Shown: piece by piece, positions 21,808-36,800 of the stretch
Layout of the letters: each line of letters starts with the position of its first letter
How positions within the stretch are numbered: the stretch's first letter is position 1
NCBI GenBank assembly: GCA_030407085.1
Contig: CM059586.1
Coordinates: 19,114,001 to 19,178,000 of the forward strand
Length of the DNA: 64,000 bases
DNA from: Trichopria drosophilae
Lineage: Eukaryota > Arthropoda > Insecta > Hymenoptera > Diapriidae
Direction: 5' to 3'
Notes under the pieces: generated by a model
What the model was told of the DNA's origin: nothing
The model's database searches: none
What the model saw: the letters and a program-made list of their open reading frames with translations, nothing else
Program-made: the position numbers and the translations under genes

Positions 21808-24800
21808 GTCGGTAACACTCGCCAGGTATTCTCGGTTTTACAACTTCTGTCAAAACTTACCTTTATGTTTCAATTTTGTCCGTCATTTGGTTATATTTAG
21901 AAAATTGAAACTTTATTATTCTGGTAATAATATTTTGTTGCAATTGGATCGATATTAATCTGGAACGCAATGCGATCTCGGGCAAGTCGATAATGAGGGG
22001 AGCGACACTATGAATGACTTTAAATACATAATAAGAATGCGGAAAATTAAGGAACTAAATATTTCTTGACAGTGCAATGTCAACAATTTCATTACCAATG
22101 CAACAATTTTTTGATGTGTCAATTTCAAAATGTCATTTGCATTCACTATTTTGTTTTTGAAATATAAATAAAAATATATTAATCTTGTTTTATATTGTAA
22201 ATTATTCCCACTGCATTATTCATTTTTTGTAACAATTTATTGTTTCTAAACCAAAAACAAAGTTTCGGTCACTTTGCTAAACATTTTTACTCCGAAACTT
22301 GATCGCTGTCAAATAGTGTGAAAGTTTTTAGTGGTATTTGGTATTGGTATTGGTATATCTTCATCAGCGCACTTAGCTGTTTGCCTTTGTATGCTATTTC
22401 TGATGCTATTCAGGGTTTCGTTGGATATCCAACTGCTTTGCAGAATCTCAACAGTTGTCCTGATTTCCTCCTTGCTCAAAAATTCTTCCTTGTTTTCATC
22501 ACATCTAGTGCACATCAGTGACAGTTTCCTTCCTATGGTGTTACTGTGCTTATTTGAATTTCGATGGAGATTCTTATTTCTGTTCTGTCCAATTCGATCA
22601 GTTTTTCAGCCCATTTAGTAGTATAGTCAGTGGAAAATAAAAAAAACAAATCCTTATTTGACATATAAAACATTAAAGAACAGAAGTACACAGAAATTGT
22701 CATGATTAAATTGTCTTATTAGATTATGGAATACTATTAGTTGTGATCTAAACACTTCTGATTCCTTTGCTGGGTTTGTTACCAGTTGTAGGCAATCCCA
22801 ACTTCGTTTCTATGATCCTTGATCTTTTAAATCTTAAATCTTGTCTTTGCCAATGATTAGTATTATAATATTATTATGTAAGTTGTTTAACACAACATTT
22901 CTTTATATTATTTAGTTTTGTAAGTTTATTCATTAAGTTTTTTTCTATTAAAATTCTTCGATTCGTTTATGTGACAATATTTAGTTATCATTGTATAAGG
23001 GCAATAATGCCCGTGTAAAATTAATAAATAAAATTAATAAATAAATAAAAATCGTTTCTTCGTTATGACGATCACCTGAAAATAAACTACAAATGCCGAC
23101 TATATGTATACAAGTTTGTTTCCATCATGTTTTGTATTGAAAATCAAATATATGCGCTGTTAATAAATAAATGTTATGTAGGAGTATATAATCCCTGCGA
23201 AAAATGCTAGGTAGGATTCCCATGAGAATCACATGAGAATTTGAAACAAGTACCTTGTAAATTTCATATAAATGTCGTATAGTACTTGCACTATGTTACA
23301 GAAACACTATTCGAGAATACAGTAGGACATCTCTTATTCTAATTGCCTTTCTTACTCTAATTGTCAAGCCTCTCTTATTCTAATCGTTTCCCCACAAGTC
23401 TTCTCCCACTATCACACGAAAAGTCAACGAAAAATATTGTCCACGAATCACAAGCTCGCAAACAAAGTAAGTGGGGGTAAGGGGAAAATTAGAATAAGAG
23501 AGGTCGGCGCCAACTTGAAAAACTTTACTAATTAGAATAAGAGAGGTCCTACTGTATTTGCGATTTGTACGAAAATTAACCTGATTGTGATGAGATTTTG
23601 ATGTAATTTGCATAAAATTTCAATGCAAAACATTCATGATTGTCTCATAAAAGGACCTATTAAATTATTGTCTTTTATGTGATAAAACTTTACATATTCC
23701 GTACGATACTTGTAAAAAAACCCCTCTTACTTGAACAGGGTCGAGCCGGCATTTCCCCTCCGACCCCGTTTATTTGAACGCTTACAGTTGTCCCCACTCC
23801 TCGCACAATACACGTCCTGCGTGAGTAGCGCACGCGCATTGGAATTTGTATCCGCGTAAGAGCGAGTAGTGGGGGTAAGGGGAAATAGAAATCGTTCAAA
23901 TAAACGAGGTTATTTTGTTCAAATAGACGGGGTGTTCGAGAAAGCGAGTGTTCAAGTAAGAGGGGTTTTACTGTAATGTCCATTTACTACAACCATAAGG
24001 TTGTTTCTAAAATTGTTTCAATTTCTCATGACATTATCATAAGAATCCTACTACAAATTTTTCGAAGGGATAAGAAAAATTAATAAAAAGGTTGCCTTTG
24101 ACCTACAATTTAATTTGTTGAAAATTTTCTCTTAACTGAGTAACCTCTTGAAAATGAACACTAATTCGAAGCATTGAAATTTGTCAACAAATTAAATTGT
24201 AGGACAAAGCCAACCTTGTTATTAATTTTTCTTATGCGCTGTTAATGTTATCTTTTTTGTATTTTTATTTTCAAGTGACTGACATAACGAAGAAACGATT
24301 TTACAATTTAATTATTAATTAAAACGGTCGAGAAATATCATTAAATGCTTTTGCATCAAGTTATTATGTTTAAAATTTTTATGATGTGTGTATTTTTTAT
24401 TATATAAACTCATTAATATAAACAAATGCGAATTTACATCTTGAATAACTAGTATCGTCAATGGTTTCATGTTATTTAATGAAATATGTAAATACTGAGT
24501 GATATTCTTTATTAAAATATAATGTATGTATTCGAATTGATTAGAATCTTATCAAAACGTTGATGGTTATTGCGGTTTTTAGCCTTCGATACTATTTGAA
24601 AAAATTATCAGCAATATCTTTGGATAATAAGAAAAAATAGCGTACTTTTTATTTCACAAATTAGTTTCTGGTTGAATTTTGAATTCACTAAGAACATATC
24701 GCAACAATTATTGTCTATTCTTGTATATAAGCGATTCGAGTTATGATACCTTGAGACTTTTATCTAGAATAGATATGCAGTTAACTGTTATAATTCATAT

Positions 24801-27800
24801 GTTTGTATATATAAATATCAAACGGTCGAGAATGTTGATGGTAAAGAGTCGAGATGGTTAAACAAGTTCAGTAATGCTTATCTATCGAAATTAAAGCACG
24901 AAACGACTTAAAGTTATGCTTGAAAAGATGCTTGAGGTAAACGAATTGAAGAATCCGTGATGTATTAATCTGATAACGCTATTGATATCTTGTAGAATTT
25001 TAAAATTTTTTTTGTAAACATTTCAGAATAGTCTTATATGATCTTTCTTACCTCTTTAATTAAAGTAAAATGTCAAACAAAATACGGTGAACACATTGGT
25101 GAACAATTTATCATGCAAACGTTTTAGCGTTCGAGTTTTTTATTAAAAAATATGCAATATCTTTCGTATAGGATTTTCTGCAAATAAAATACGAACAGAA
25201 TACATAAAGTATCTAGATATTCAAGTAGATAAAGACTGAATAAAATTTCAAAATTCATATGATCTACATTCATTTTATCAATTTGATATTAATTAAATAT
25301 TAATTAATAAAAATTATACGTTAGTAATAAAAATGTCCTTCGAAATTCAATTTATACTTTTACAAAGGTTATACTGTACTTTACATATGCCTTAATTTAG
25401 TCAACTTATTAAGTGATAATATAAATAAATAAACTATAATGACAAGACATTTAGGACAAACACTTCTATCGATTTAATCTTGGAGCAACTTCTGATCGCT
25501 ACTTTACAGACTAACTAAAAATTACTAGTCTCTCGTTAATATTTTCTAAAAGTACTGTAAACATTTTTAAAATTTGTAGCCATTTTTATCATGAACATGA
25601 GATTTGAACAATGGAAAAGTAGGAAGTCAATATTGACAAAAAAATAAGAAATTTCAACAATTTCTAATTTGTCTAGTCGAATATACTATACTGAACAAAA
25701 TATTGGGATGTGAATATTGTAAATTGACAATTAAAAATACATGTGTATGAATAAATGTCTTATGATCCCAACAAACGAAAAAGTATACGAAAAATCTGTG
25801 TACGATTTAGTACGAAATAAGTCTGTTTCTTTCCCACTCTTTCAGTTACGAATGTGAGTGTATACGATATACGCTATACATAAACGCACCTAACCTCAAA
25901 GGAACGATTACTTTGGATTATCGAATGATTTAAACTCAAAACTGGAAAACACAACATTTCTTCGAAAATTATAAAATACGGAAAACGATATAATCAATTC
26001 TTCGATTAAATTAACAGAATTTAAAGCTATTCTAAGCCGCAACAAATCAATTTTTGTAATGCGTTAAATACGGTATCGTATAAGACCGGATGAATTCAAT
26101 TCTGGTATTACAGGTCGTATAAAATAGTATAAATTCGAATAAGAATCTCGAATAATCAATACGCCACTAGAAAAAAACAGAATGCAAAATATCGATTCCG
26201 TATACTTTTTCGTTTATTGGGGTATGAAAGCAGATGGAAATATACAAATAAAATGTAAAAAAAAATTTGACATTTTATCTCTGAAGCCCCGGGTTCAAGT
26301 CCCGGCAAATCAAATTTGTCGAGTTTTCTTCTTATTTCGTGTTTTTTTAATAAAAAAATCGAAAAAATTGTTAAAAATATTAATTAGTTCGTTGTTTTCA
26401 TTTTCGTACACTTAGTAAAACATGAACCTGAATAAAATTGAAATTTTAATCTGTACACATGTTTGTCAGTCACACTCGCTAATGAACAGTATATATGTTT
26501 TGAACACGTTTTAGGGCGGACCTCGTGAGGTAGTGGCTATAAAATGCGTGGACAAATCAACCCTTTCCAAATCGGCAATTGGAAATCTCATCACCGAGAT
26601 CAATTTGCTGAAAATCCTAAAACACGAGCATATCGTTGAAATGCGAGATTTCTTCTGGGACGAAGGGTTCGTTGGAAATCAAAAACTTATATTAAAAAAA
26701 AATGAGACGACTTTATGAAAAAAGAATATTTATGAACATTTTATGTTTAGAAACATATACATCGTTATGGAATATTGTGATGGTGGTGACCTCTCGAATT
26801 TCATTAAGAAAAAACATAAACTGGCGGAAAATGTTTGCCGAAAATTCCTGCAGCAATTGGCACTTGCATTAAGGTATCTTCGGGATCACAATGTCTGCCA
26901 CATGGATCTAAAACCACAGAACTTGTTGTTAATTAAAAAACCATCACTCACGCTCAAAGTTGGAGGTATGTTTAACATTTTCTATCCATTTAAATATTTG
27001 CAGAAAAAAGCCAGTTTCATTAAATAACGGTTAAAGTAATGTAACTCAAAAGTGATTTAATAATTTTTTTTCTTCTTATGTTGAAGTTAAAATTCTGTAA
27101 ATTTGCAAACAATTGCAACATTGAGTATACTTCCGAAAAGGACGTTAAGGAAATCTTAGTGGGCATATGTTTTCTGACGTATTTTGACGTGCTGCATTCG
27201 AATATCATGATTAAAATTGGCGTAAATCCAATTATTATGGCGAAAACCACGAAAATCCAATAAAAATAGCTGTTTGTAGTTTTTTACGTTTATTTCGAAA
27301 ACTACAACTCTGGCAAGAAAATGTTTCAAACAAAAAATATAGAGCATGAAATTCTTTAGAAAAAAAGGTTCATGCATATTTTCCATATTATCAACGGTAA
27401 CTCCGTAAATGAGGTCTAAAATCGAAATAATTGGCGTGGCTTGCTTTGTTTAGCCTAACTGGACGCCTTAAGAGCGTCCTATTAACGCTCAAAGTACGCT
27501 CACATACCATGGCCCGCTTAAATTGTTTAAAATCATGTCTAGCGGACTCTTTCAGAACGCTTAACGAAGCGTTGTGTACGCTTTTATTAAGCTCGTCTGA
27601 CGCTTAACGTCCTCTTTATGAACACTTGGTTCACGCTGCTGTTTTTACCAGGGCTGTGCTGTATTACATTCATCAACCTTTGCAGCAATTACAGAGAGTC
27701 AACATTCACGTTAGTTAGATTATTTTCCACACTTGTTGGTTAGAGGTTAGGTTAGCATAAAAACTCGACTGTATAACGATAGTTTTTAAGTATAAAAAAC

Positions 27801-30800
27801 AATTTTATAAAGAAAATTCGTTCAAAAATGTCTACCGTGCAGCATTTATCAGAAGGCGCTTATTTTTTAAAATAAATTGAAACTGAAGGAAACATAACCT
27901 TTTTAATTGGGACAAAGAAAGACATTTTTAAATTCTACATATGGTAAAGGTGTCATTATCTCTTAATTCTGTGAATTTCACTTTAAAGTGCCAGAGTGTA
28001 GTGTTTAACAACATAAACAAGAAATTTAAATAAGGGAAAATTTATCTTAGGGATGTCTAGTATTAGTATGTATAGCATATCTCTAGAACTTTTAACTTCT
28101 CAGTTTTAAAATATGGCTGACCAACATTTTAAAAAATGGCGATTTTTTCTGAAATTCGGTATAATTTTTGAACAGCCAATTTCATTCCGCCATTTTTAAT
28201 TTTAAAAATTGGATTCGTAATCAGGGACCTAAATAAACATTACAACTAAAACACTAAATAACCAAATTTTAAAATTCAGGACTGAAATGGTTAAAGAAAA
28301 ATTATTTTCTGTTTTTAAACTTTTGCATTAGAATTTATTTGGATATTAATATTTTTTTGGATTTTATTAACTTTGAAAAGTCCTTCGAAACATAAAGATT
28401 TTCAGTTAGGGAAATTAAATTGTTTATGTATGATTGTATTGCGTAAATTTTGACTAATTTGTAATCATACTTTTATTTTATTTTGTTAATTTTTGTTTTA
28501 TACAGAATAAAAATATTTTCTGATGTAGACTGCATCAAAACAGTCGAAACATAAATAAGGAATTTTCATCACCATCCTTGTCCATACTCCGGTTTTAAAA
28601 AACACAAAAAGGAAATTTTCACTTATGAAAGTAACGGAGAAGAATTATAGAATTTTTATTCATTGATTATTGCACTAGAATATCTTAAAATCCTGACGTG
28701 GTAGGCAATTCTGTAGCCAGTTTTGGATATAGCATTAAAAAACACGTCAAAAATGACTATTTTTGTTTCGGTATCCAAACTCACGTTGGTCTGTGTTATT
28801 TAAAAAAATTTGATAAACGATTATTTTAAATAATAATATTTCTCTGCAAAAATCTTCTGCTATCCTTCTATTTTGTATTTCGAAAGCAATTTTGTATTTT
28901 ATTGTGGCCCACGAAACGTAATTTGGGCATACATCACGTTCTTCTCATTTTTATTAGAGATAATTTATACCTATCTCCTATGCGTCGTTACAGATTTATT
29001 GAACGATCTGGATAAATCTTTAAGACAACTGAATAAACCGTTAACGCGTCCATAAACTGGGTCATTAATTAATTTATAAATGTGCCACCTATAGTTTTTT
29101 CACAGGAGTGTCGCTGAAAATATCAATTTTATAATACGTGTAAAATTTGTTATAAATGAGGCACATCCGAGAATACATTTTTTTTAAATTGCTGTTCTAT
29201 GGAAACATTTCCATGCTATAGATTTTTATGAACTTAACCCTTACTTCCGACGGCTATTTTAAAGCTTTTTCCTCCCACTTCCTGGGTCAAATATGTCTTG
29301 CCTCTTGAAAATGCTTACAGTTGTGCAATTTATAAAGTACAATTTGAATTTTCTCTGGGTCGAAACGACCCCGGAGTCGGGGTTTAGGGTTAAACGCTCA
29401 AAAAATAAAAGAACAAAATGACGGAAATTGTATTTTCTCAAAAATCGCAGATATCCAAATTTATTAATTTTGTTAAGATGCATTTTTATATTCGACACGG
29501 CCCAAATATATGTAAAAAAATGTGGAATTCTTTTATTAATCAGCAAGGGGTAGATTATTAAAGGAATTACTGATAAAAACTATTAAATATATCTTCTTCC
29601 TAATGCCTTAAAACTGTACTCTAAAAGTTAAAAGTTTCAGATATGAGTAATTCTGCGATACTTTTAATATTTAGGAAACTGTATATTTACAAGACGAATT
29701 TAATACAATTGATAAACAACAAAATTTTTTTGATATGAATTAAATGTCGGAAAATATTATACAATAGTTTTGGTGGATGGAGAATAATTAGTTTTGCGTG
29801 AAAAAAATTGATATTCGTCATATTTAAAGATTTGTGCAGGAAACTGTCCTATATTTCTTTTCTTTCGACCAAAAAATAAAATGTGCTTGTTTATGAAAGA
29901 CCGCACAAATTTTTCTGTACTATCATTTGATATTGTACTTTCAACCCATGTCATTTTTAAGAAGGTGCCTGCCTCCTGAAATGAAATATAAAAACAAAAA
30001 TAAAAGAAACTAAATTTTCATAAAGAAAACATTTTTTTACATTTCATCGTTTGGAAAAAGTGCGTTTCGAGATTTCAAAAAAAGTAAAGCATGAGTGTAT
30101 TCCTTACATAAAAACGGTTCAAACCACTATTTTTACATTACCGTGCCTCTCTACAGGAAAAAAATACGAGGCTTTGAAAAATGATATTACTTGCGCCGCT
30201 GGTACCGAAAATAATTATTTTTTACTGGCACACTTTCTGTACAGTTTGAAAATCCCCAAAACCTATTGCTGTTTTTTGTTTGGTATATTTCTAAGCGTGT
30301 ATCACTAGTCTCAAGTCAATATTATTTGCACCTGTCTGAAAAAAAGACTGAACAAAAAATAATTTTATTTTCGGTAAGTACTGCATTATATTATTTTGAT
30401 TATTTTGGCAGTAATAAATAGTTTGTATATTGTTATATTATTTTTTATCTTCAAGAGGCAAAAGTCCCCGAACTGATCAAATCGATTAAGAATTACAGAT
30501 TCAACAAAGTTTTGAAAATGGATAATAAAATTATTTTGTTCAAAATTTTAAAGTTGCTCCTACAAAATGTGCGTTTTTAAAAAAATGTTGGCACCATCAA
30601 ATGTTTGCTCTTCGTATCACCTGAAATGAGAAAAATAACTTTACATGTGGGTGCAAGTAAAAAAAAAATTTTTTTTAAATGCCAAATATTAAAAGCATCG
30701 CGGAATTACTCATATATGCCTATATTTTATAATAACGAAAAATAACTTTTAAGTATTAAAGAATTAAATAGTTTTAAAACTGTAAAAACGAACAAACAAA

Positions 30801-33800
30801 TCAAAGAAAGTTTGATGTATTTCTTACAAATAAAAAAGAATCATTACGATGCAAATTTCTTTGTTAATAAATTGCCACAATCACCTATAAAAAATTAGTA
30901 AATTACAAAAGCAATGAGCACAATATAGACATTTCATGTCCGAAAAGTTATATAACCTCTTAGCCATCCTAGGCAGCAAAATAAAAAAGAGTTCAGAATG
31001 ATCTCGAAATGTGCTCTAAAAGAAGTCCGATTGTCCCACTTTCTGAGGGTTTTCCGAACACGAGTTCATAAAGATCTCATAATGACATTATGCTCAGAAA
31101 ATGCATTATCTACACTTATTTGTAAACATTTTTAAACAATATAATTACGTATGTAAAATGGCCGATTGCTTTCTTGTTTAGACTATCAAAAACTCAACCA
31201 ATACAATCTCTTTTGGCTCATGTTTGATAACAAATGAAATTATACTTTGACAACAAAGACATAAAATTGTTCATAAAAAAAAATGAGCAGTAAAAAATAA
31301 TCCTACACGCTACGGTATGTTGAAACTACAATCATTGTTTCATATGAATTGGTGCAGATTTTCTTGGGTTATATTTTCTCCCATTTAAGAAAGTGGTTTC
31401 GAGAAAAATGCGTTTGAAATTTTGTTGCTCTCGGGACATACCTGAGCGACCTTGTCGCAGAATAGAAAATTGAGGCCGTTAGACATTTTTGCTAGATTAC
31501 ATCTTTTGGTGTATTATTCTAAAGACTGGAAAGAATTTTTAAGAGAAAACAAAAAATAGAAAAGTTCAAATTTGCACTGTGGTTTCACTGTATGCCACAA
31601 TTTCTCTACATTTTTTGGGAAAATAAGGATCTCGGGCTTAATATTTTATGTTAAAAAAGTATAAATTAAATCGAACCTGTTAAAACATAGCGCAATATTT
31701 ATATGATATAAACATTACTTTTATATAAAGTGGTATATTAATAATATCCAAACTAAAAATTTAATTTTATAAGAAGAGAATTGGGAGATTTTTTTTAAAT
31801 TTTCTAGTAACATTTTTGAAATTTATGAAATGGTTCTGATGTTTTATGAAAAAGTTATGACGCCTAGTAATTTTTGTAACATCGTCCGAAAAAATTAAAC
31901 ATTTTTTCCAAACATATAAAAGTCAAGCATTTTTTCAAAATAAGTGAAACTGTGATGCAATTGTCCGGCCATTTTGCTCGATCAAATTTTGTTTCGAACA
32001 AGTTTTTTTTTTGTTATAAAATAAACCCTTAACGTAGAAGGCAACGGAACATCTTTTTAAAATTGTTCATTTCCATAATAATTGGTATATAAAGTTTTTT
32101 GTATTAATTTTTTGTTATTCCAATTGTAATTATTAATGAAACATACAGGAATTGGATTGAATTGGAAAATTTGATCTAGCTCTTCGTCGTAATATTTAAA
32201 AAAAATGAAATTTACTTCTAGACAATTGTTATTGTAAATTTGGAAAAATAAATAGTACAACGTATTTAGGAATTGGAATTGTTATTATCAGTACATTTCC
32301 CAAAGAAAGGAAAAGCAAATTCGATTTCACCCATTCCAAAATGTACAAAATTTGATAATGAAGTTTGGGAATACTGCTCAGAAAATTGTAAAAGAATTGA
32401 ACGTGATTTACCAATTCCAAATCTGTAGAATTCCACTTGGAAATTACTAATACCATCCGATTTTTTCCGTTCATTAAGTTTAGTAGAAATTGAGAGGTTT
32501 TCAGAATTCTATGGAATTCATATATCTTTGAATTCTAAAATTTAATTTTTGTGGAATCAAATTTCCTTTTATGCCTATTTAAGGTTAAAAAGAATTGAAA
32601 GGAACAAAATAAAATGCAATTATATTTTATTCCAGTTTTGGATCGACAGTTGTAAGAATTTAAGAGAATTACAAGAAATTAATTGTAAATATAGTCAATT
32701 CTGACACTGGATTTCAACGAAATAATTTTTTTATTTAATTTTCTGTAATGGAATTTGGTTGAATATAATAAGCACTGAATCTATTTCTCAGCGTCACCTC
32801 ATTTCCATTTGATTACATTTTTTGATCTCTTTAGAATTAAAATATTTTGTAATTAATTCCAACCAATTCCTCTTAATTTTTTTTTCAATTTCTTTTCACT
32901 TTCTGGGAATGAAAGTCTGATCTGCAAATGAACAGTTGAAATTTTAGAGATCATTTTTCCTTCTTGACTGTTTTCCTGGTAATTTTACCAATTGCAAATG
33001 AACATTTGGTGAGGAACTTCCATTGTGAGAGTGTTGACAGTCATTTTATTTAATATTAATAATGTGGTTGTTAATTATTAAGAAATGATTTATTAATACT
33101 AAATTTTTAATGCTGCTGATTGAATATGTATTGGATATTTTCAAATGGAATTATCATTTGATTTATGCAGTCTTACTGCATTTCTCAGTATAAGATACAT
33201 TTTAAAATATTACGTATTAGACATTAATTAGAGGAATGGATTTATTATACTATCTCCTAATATTGTTCGAAATGATGTACTGAATTTAATTATCTAATAC
33301 ATTTATAAGTTGCTGGTTTATCTGCCTATATAATAGCTATCTGTATAGGTTTTCGAATGTTACTAAATATAAGTTTTAAATATAATGCGTCTTAAGTTAC
33401 GTAACAAAATCCTGAGTTGTTACATAATGTTAGTTATATAGTGGAGATATAAAATAGGATAAAGGATGTGATCGATACTATTACACACCTGATTGTGTCT
33501 CCAACTACGTAGAAAAGAGGATGTATAAATTTTCAAAATTATTTTTATAAATAATTGTTTCCTTCCACATTTAAATTGGTAGTTTTTAGACTGAAACATT
33601 ATCATAAATCGTATTATCATCAGTCGTATTTGTAATTTAGTGGAACGTTATAATAAAAATTGCAATTTAAACCAGATATTGAAACGACAATATGAATCTT
33701 ACAGCATTTTCTGCATATAATTAAAGGACCGAATCGTAGAACAGGCCCTGTGGGATTTTAGTTGGCACCTGGATTTCTTTGGCTATAACTCAGCCAATTT

Positions 33801-36800
33801 TAAAAATGTTGAATTATAATTTTAACTCATTACTTCTTACATTATTCTGAGATCAATAATGTAAACCAGAAAATTAAAAAAAAAATATAACGCTATTTTT
33901 TGCTTCTGTTAAACAACAGCTATAAATGGATTGTTTCAATCGCTACTGAATCATTAATTTGATTACTCATGTATACCTTCAACAATGGTTTCTTATATTT
34001 TCGGGGTTGCTAATTACGAATCTGATATCTGATTGTCAAAATTCAAAATGGCGGATCCAATATGGCGGACGAATTTTATGAAACCAACTGGATTCTCTTG
34101 AAACTTATTGCTCGGGGGTTTTCGGGGACGCCGATTACGAATTTGATATCTGATTTTCAAATTCAAAATTAAAAATCCATCTAAAGTTTAAATCGAAAAT
34201 AAAACTGTTTAAAATTAAAAGAAAGTGCTCTCCATTAGTTGCTCTAACAAAAACTAAAATGAACAATTTCAGAAGCCTAATGAAATGCCTTTTTTCCGAA
34301 GAAACAATATATATTCTTTAATGAATATTTTAAAGTTTTGGAAAACTGAAAAACACCTAATGATAGTCCAATATTTCGTCAGTCAGTGAATAAAGCTTCA
34401 ATGTTATGATTTTGTGAATATTGTAATCATTGTAAAGTATGAACCTAATAATTATTATTAATTTCATTGTAATTATAAAATATAACATTATTAACACAGC
34501 TTTCTTATTTCGTGCCTTTTTTGAACACAAATAAAACACGACAGCCTTACGAACTAGCTTAAAAATACCAGTTTTAGTGGTTATTACCATTGCGAATGAT
34601 AGTTTTTCGAAGTTTTCTTTCGCAATCAACAACCTCAAAAAAAAACATTAAAAAGTTTCAAGAGAAATCGAGTTGATTTTATAAAATTCGTCGGCCATGT
34701 TGTATCCGCTATTTTGAATTTTAACAATCAGATATCAAATTCGTAATCAGTGACCCCGAAAATATAAGACCAAATTATCTTTGTTGCAATTGAAACAATT
34801 CATCTATAACAAGTTAAGGTTTACATAAGTCTTACCATATTATTACCATACTTATAAAGTCATCAATTTTTCAATAAAAAGTTATTCTATATAAATATTT
34901 ATAAAAAAGGTATAGTATCAAGATAACTTCTACACAATAGAAATTGGTTTGCAGATGAGAGTGAAATATTAAGCAAAATAATTAGGCCATTTCAATATCT
35001 AAAAGCGTTTTACTCCTTCGATTTTTCATCGCCTTCCACTTAACTCGATTAATAACCCACTTATACCTTTTTCATTAATAATTTATTACCAACTGACTTG
35101 CATAAGGTTAAATGGTACGTAATCATTTTTTTTAAATATTTTTTAATGGTTTGTGCTCGTTAAATATACCGCGAATAAAGTAAAATTTATTACATCAAAT
35201 TTAAGGAGTGCTAAACACATCTTGGAAGTATCATCGAAAAAAGTTGTGAAATAATATCGAGCATATTCGTATACTTGATATTTCTTCCTTTATATGAATT
35301 TTATTCATAAAAAATATTACCCGGATGGTTTATAACCAAAACTCTGTTACAATATATACACGTTTTGTTCTTTAGCTTATTTTAATTAAAAAACTTGATT
35401 AATTTTAGTGAAATATACACATGTGTACTTCGATCATCATGTTTTATTATCACCAAACTATTTCGAATATCTGAACAATTTATTTTACTTTAAAATTTTT
35501 TATAGCGTTATTAAGAAATATTTACGTCAATAATAAAAGTGAATAAATGGTAAATTTAATATAAAATATAACTTTTAAACAATTTTTTAAATGACTGCAA
35601 CCATATGCAGAAAACGTTTCTAAAAATATTCGTTGCTTAGTTAACCTTATTCATAATTATGATAATGTATTAAGGTTATGAGAGTATTCACGTGTATTTA
35701 TTTTTGCTCCAATTGAAGTGACGAAATTCCTGCTATTAAGGAGAATATATTGGTAGCACGTCTTTATTTCACGGACAAATAATCACACGAGAAAATATCA
35801 CGGACATTTGATCACATGTCAAATTATCACAATGATAAATGTCTCGCATAAAAATATCACAATGACAAAATATCACATTAATAAAATATCACACAATTAA
35901 AAATTTTCCGGTACAGCCATATTCATTTATGCATTATCAAAAGTAAGCGGAGTTCTGACTGGTTAGGTTAGGTTAGTTTTAGGACAATCATATGCTTTTA
36001 GATATTATTGGGAGTGGGCAAAATTCTAAGTAGTTAGGTTAGGTTAGTTTCATGACGTTGCCATTTCTCTGTCTCTCCCATTTTAGTATACGAATCTTTA
36101 TCTAAAATAATTCGCAACAATAACCAGGGTCAAATAGTCTGATGCCAAAAACGGCGGAGCCAAAATATCCGGGGCCAAACTGGGGGGACCAAAATGTCCT
36201 AACCCCAAAATTACGGCGACAAAAGACTAAAATGAATTTCCGTGTGTAACGTTCAAATTTGTGTGGACTGGTTTTTTGTCGCAGTGATATTTTTGTTTAT
36301 GGTTATTTGTCCATGTGATATTTTGTCGTGCGATCAATTGTCGTGTTCTATTCTATCGTGTGATTAGTTGTCATGTGAAATAAAGACGTGGAGCCAATAT
36401 ATTATAGTGCTAAACTCTAATTATATTGATAAGCTTTCAAAAAAACATTGCTACTCGTTTATCATCAATGGATAATAAAATTGAGCAACTTCCATTTTAA
36501 CTGTTAAAAAGTGTCGCTCCGATTATATAGTAATACGGCTTTAATTATATACATAGCAAGTTCCCAGGGAAATACGGGATATCCGTTTACTTACCCAGGT
36601 AAAAAATAAACCCAGTTTAATTACCCAGGCAAAGTTCCACTGACCATTGGCCAGAATGTTTTTATACCAAGTAATAGTTCTTAAATTCTGGCCAGAAATG
36701 TAGGAAGAAATAGGCATTTATTCCACATTTCAAACTAGACTTGCATTTACTATCCAGATTTTGCCCATTTTAATACTTTGATCATATCTATAAGTGCTGA

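Larger units (their letters stand above)
23048..24303. mobile_element. Nested inverted-repeat complex in ULK3 intron 1
   Basis: The outer arms 23048-23095 and about 24262-24303 share AAATCGTTTCTTCGTTATG inverted. Just inside, TATGCGCTGTTAAT occurs as a direct repeat at 23151-23164 and 24233-24246. Next inward is an inverted repeat around 23192-24075 (GGTAGGATTC ... ATGAGAA ... TTGAAACAA). Two TA-flanked MITEs sit in the middle. At least three layers are visible. Confidence 0.65.
21808..26514 (+). other. ULK3: ULK3 intron 1 (4.7 kb)
   Basis: It holds a nested foldback complex (23048-24303), the second 455-bp MITE (25767-26221) and a tRNA-like 3' fragment. The stretches 21900-23040 and 24310-25760 show no gene; the open frames there (for example 22309-22618 on both strands) match nothing I recognise. 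Confidence 0.8.

Noticed and set aside
23690..23983. 97-codon minus-strand protein
   Set aside because: Lies exactly over a TA-flanked MITE.
35757..36390. CRISPR-like array from regular TATCACA spacing
   Set aside because: Units are diverged, spacers are only a few bases long, arms are inverted and the DNA is eukaryotic.
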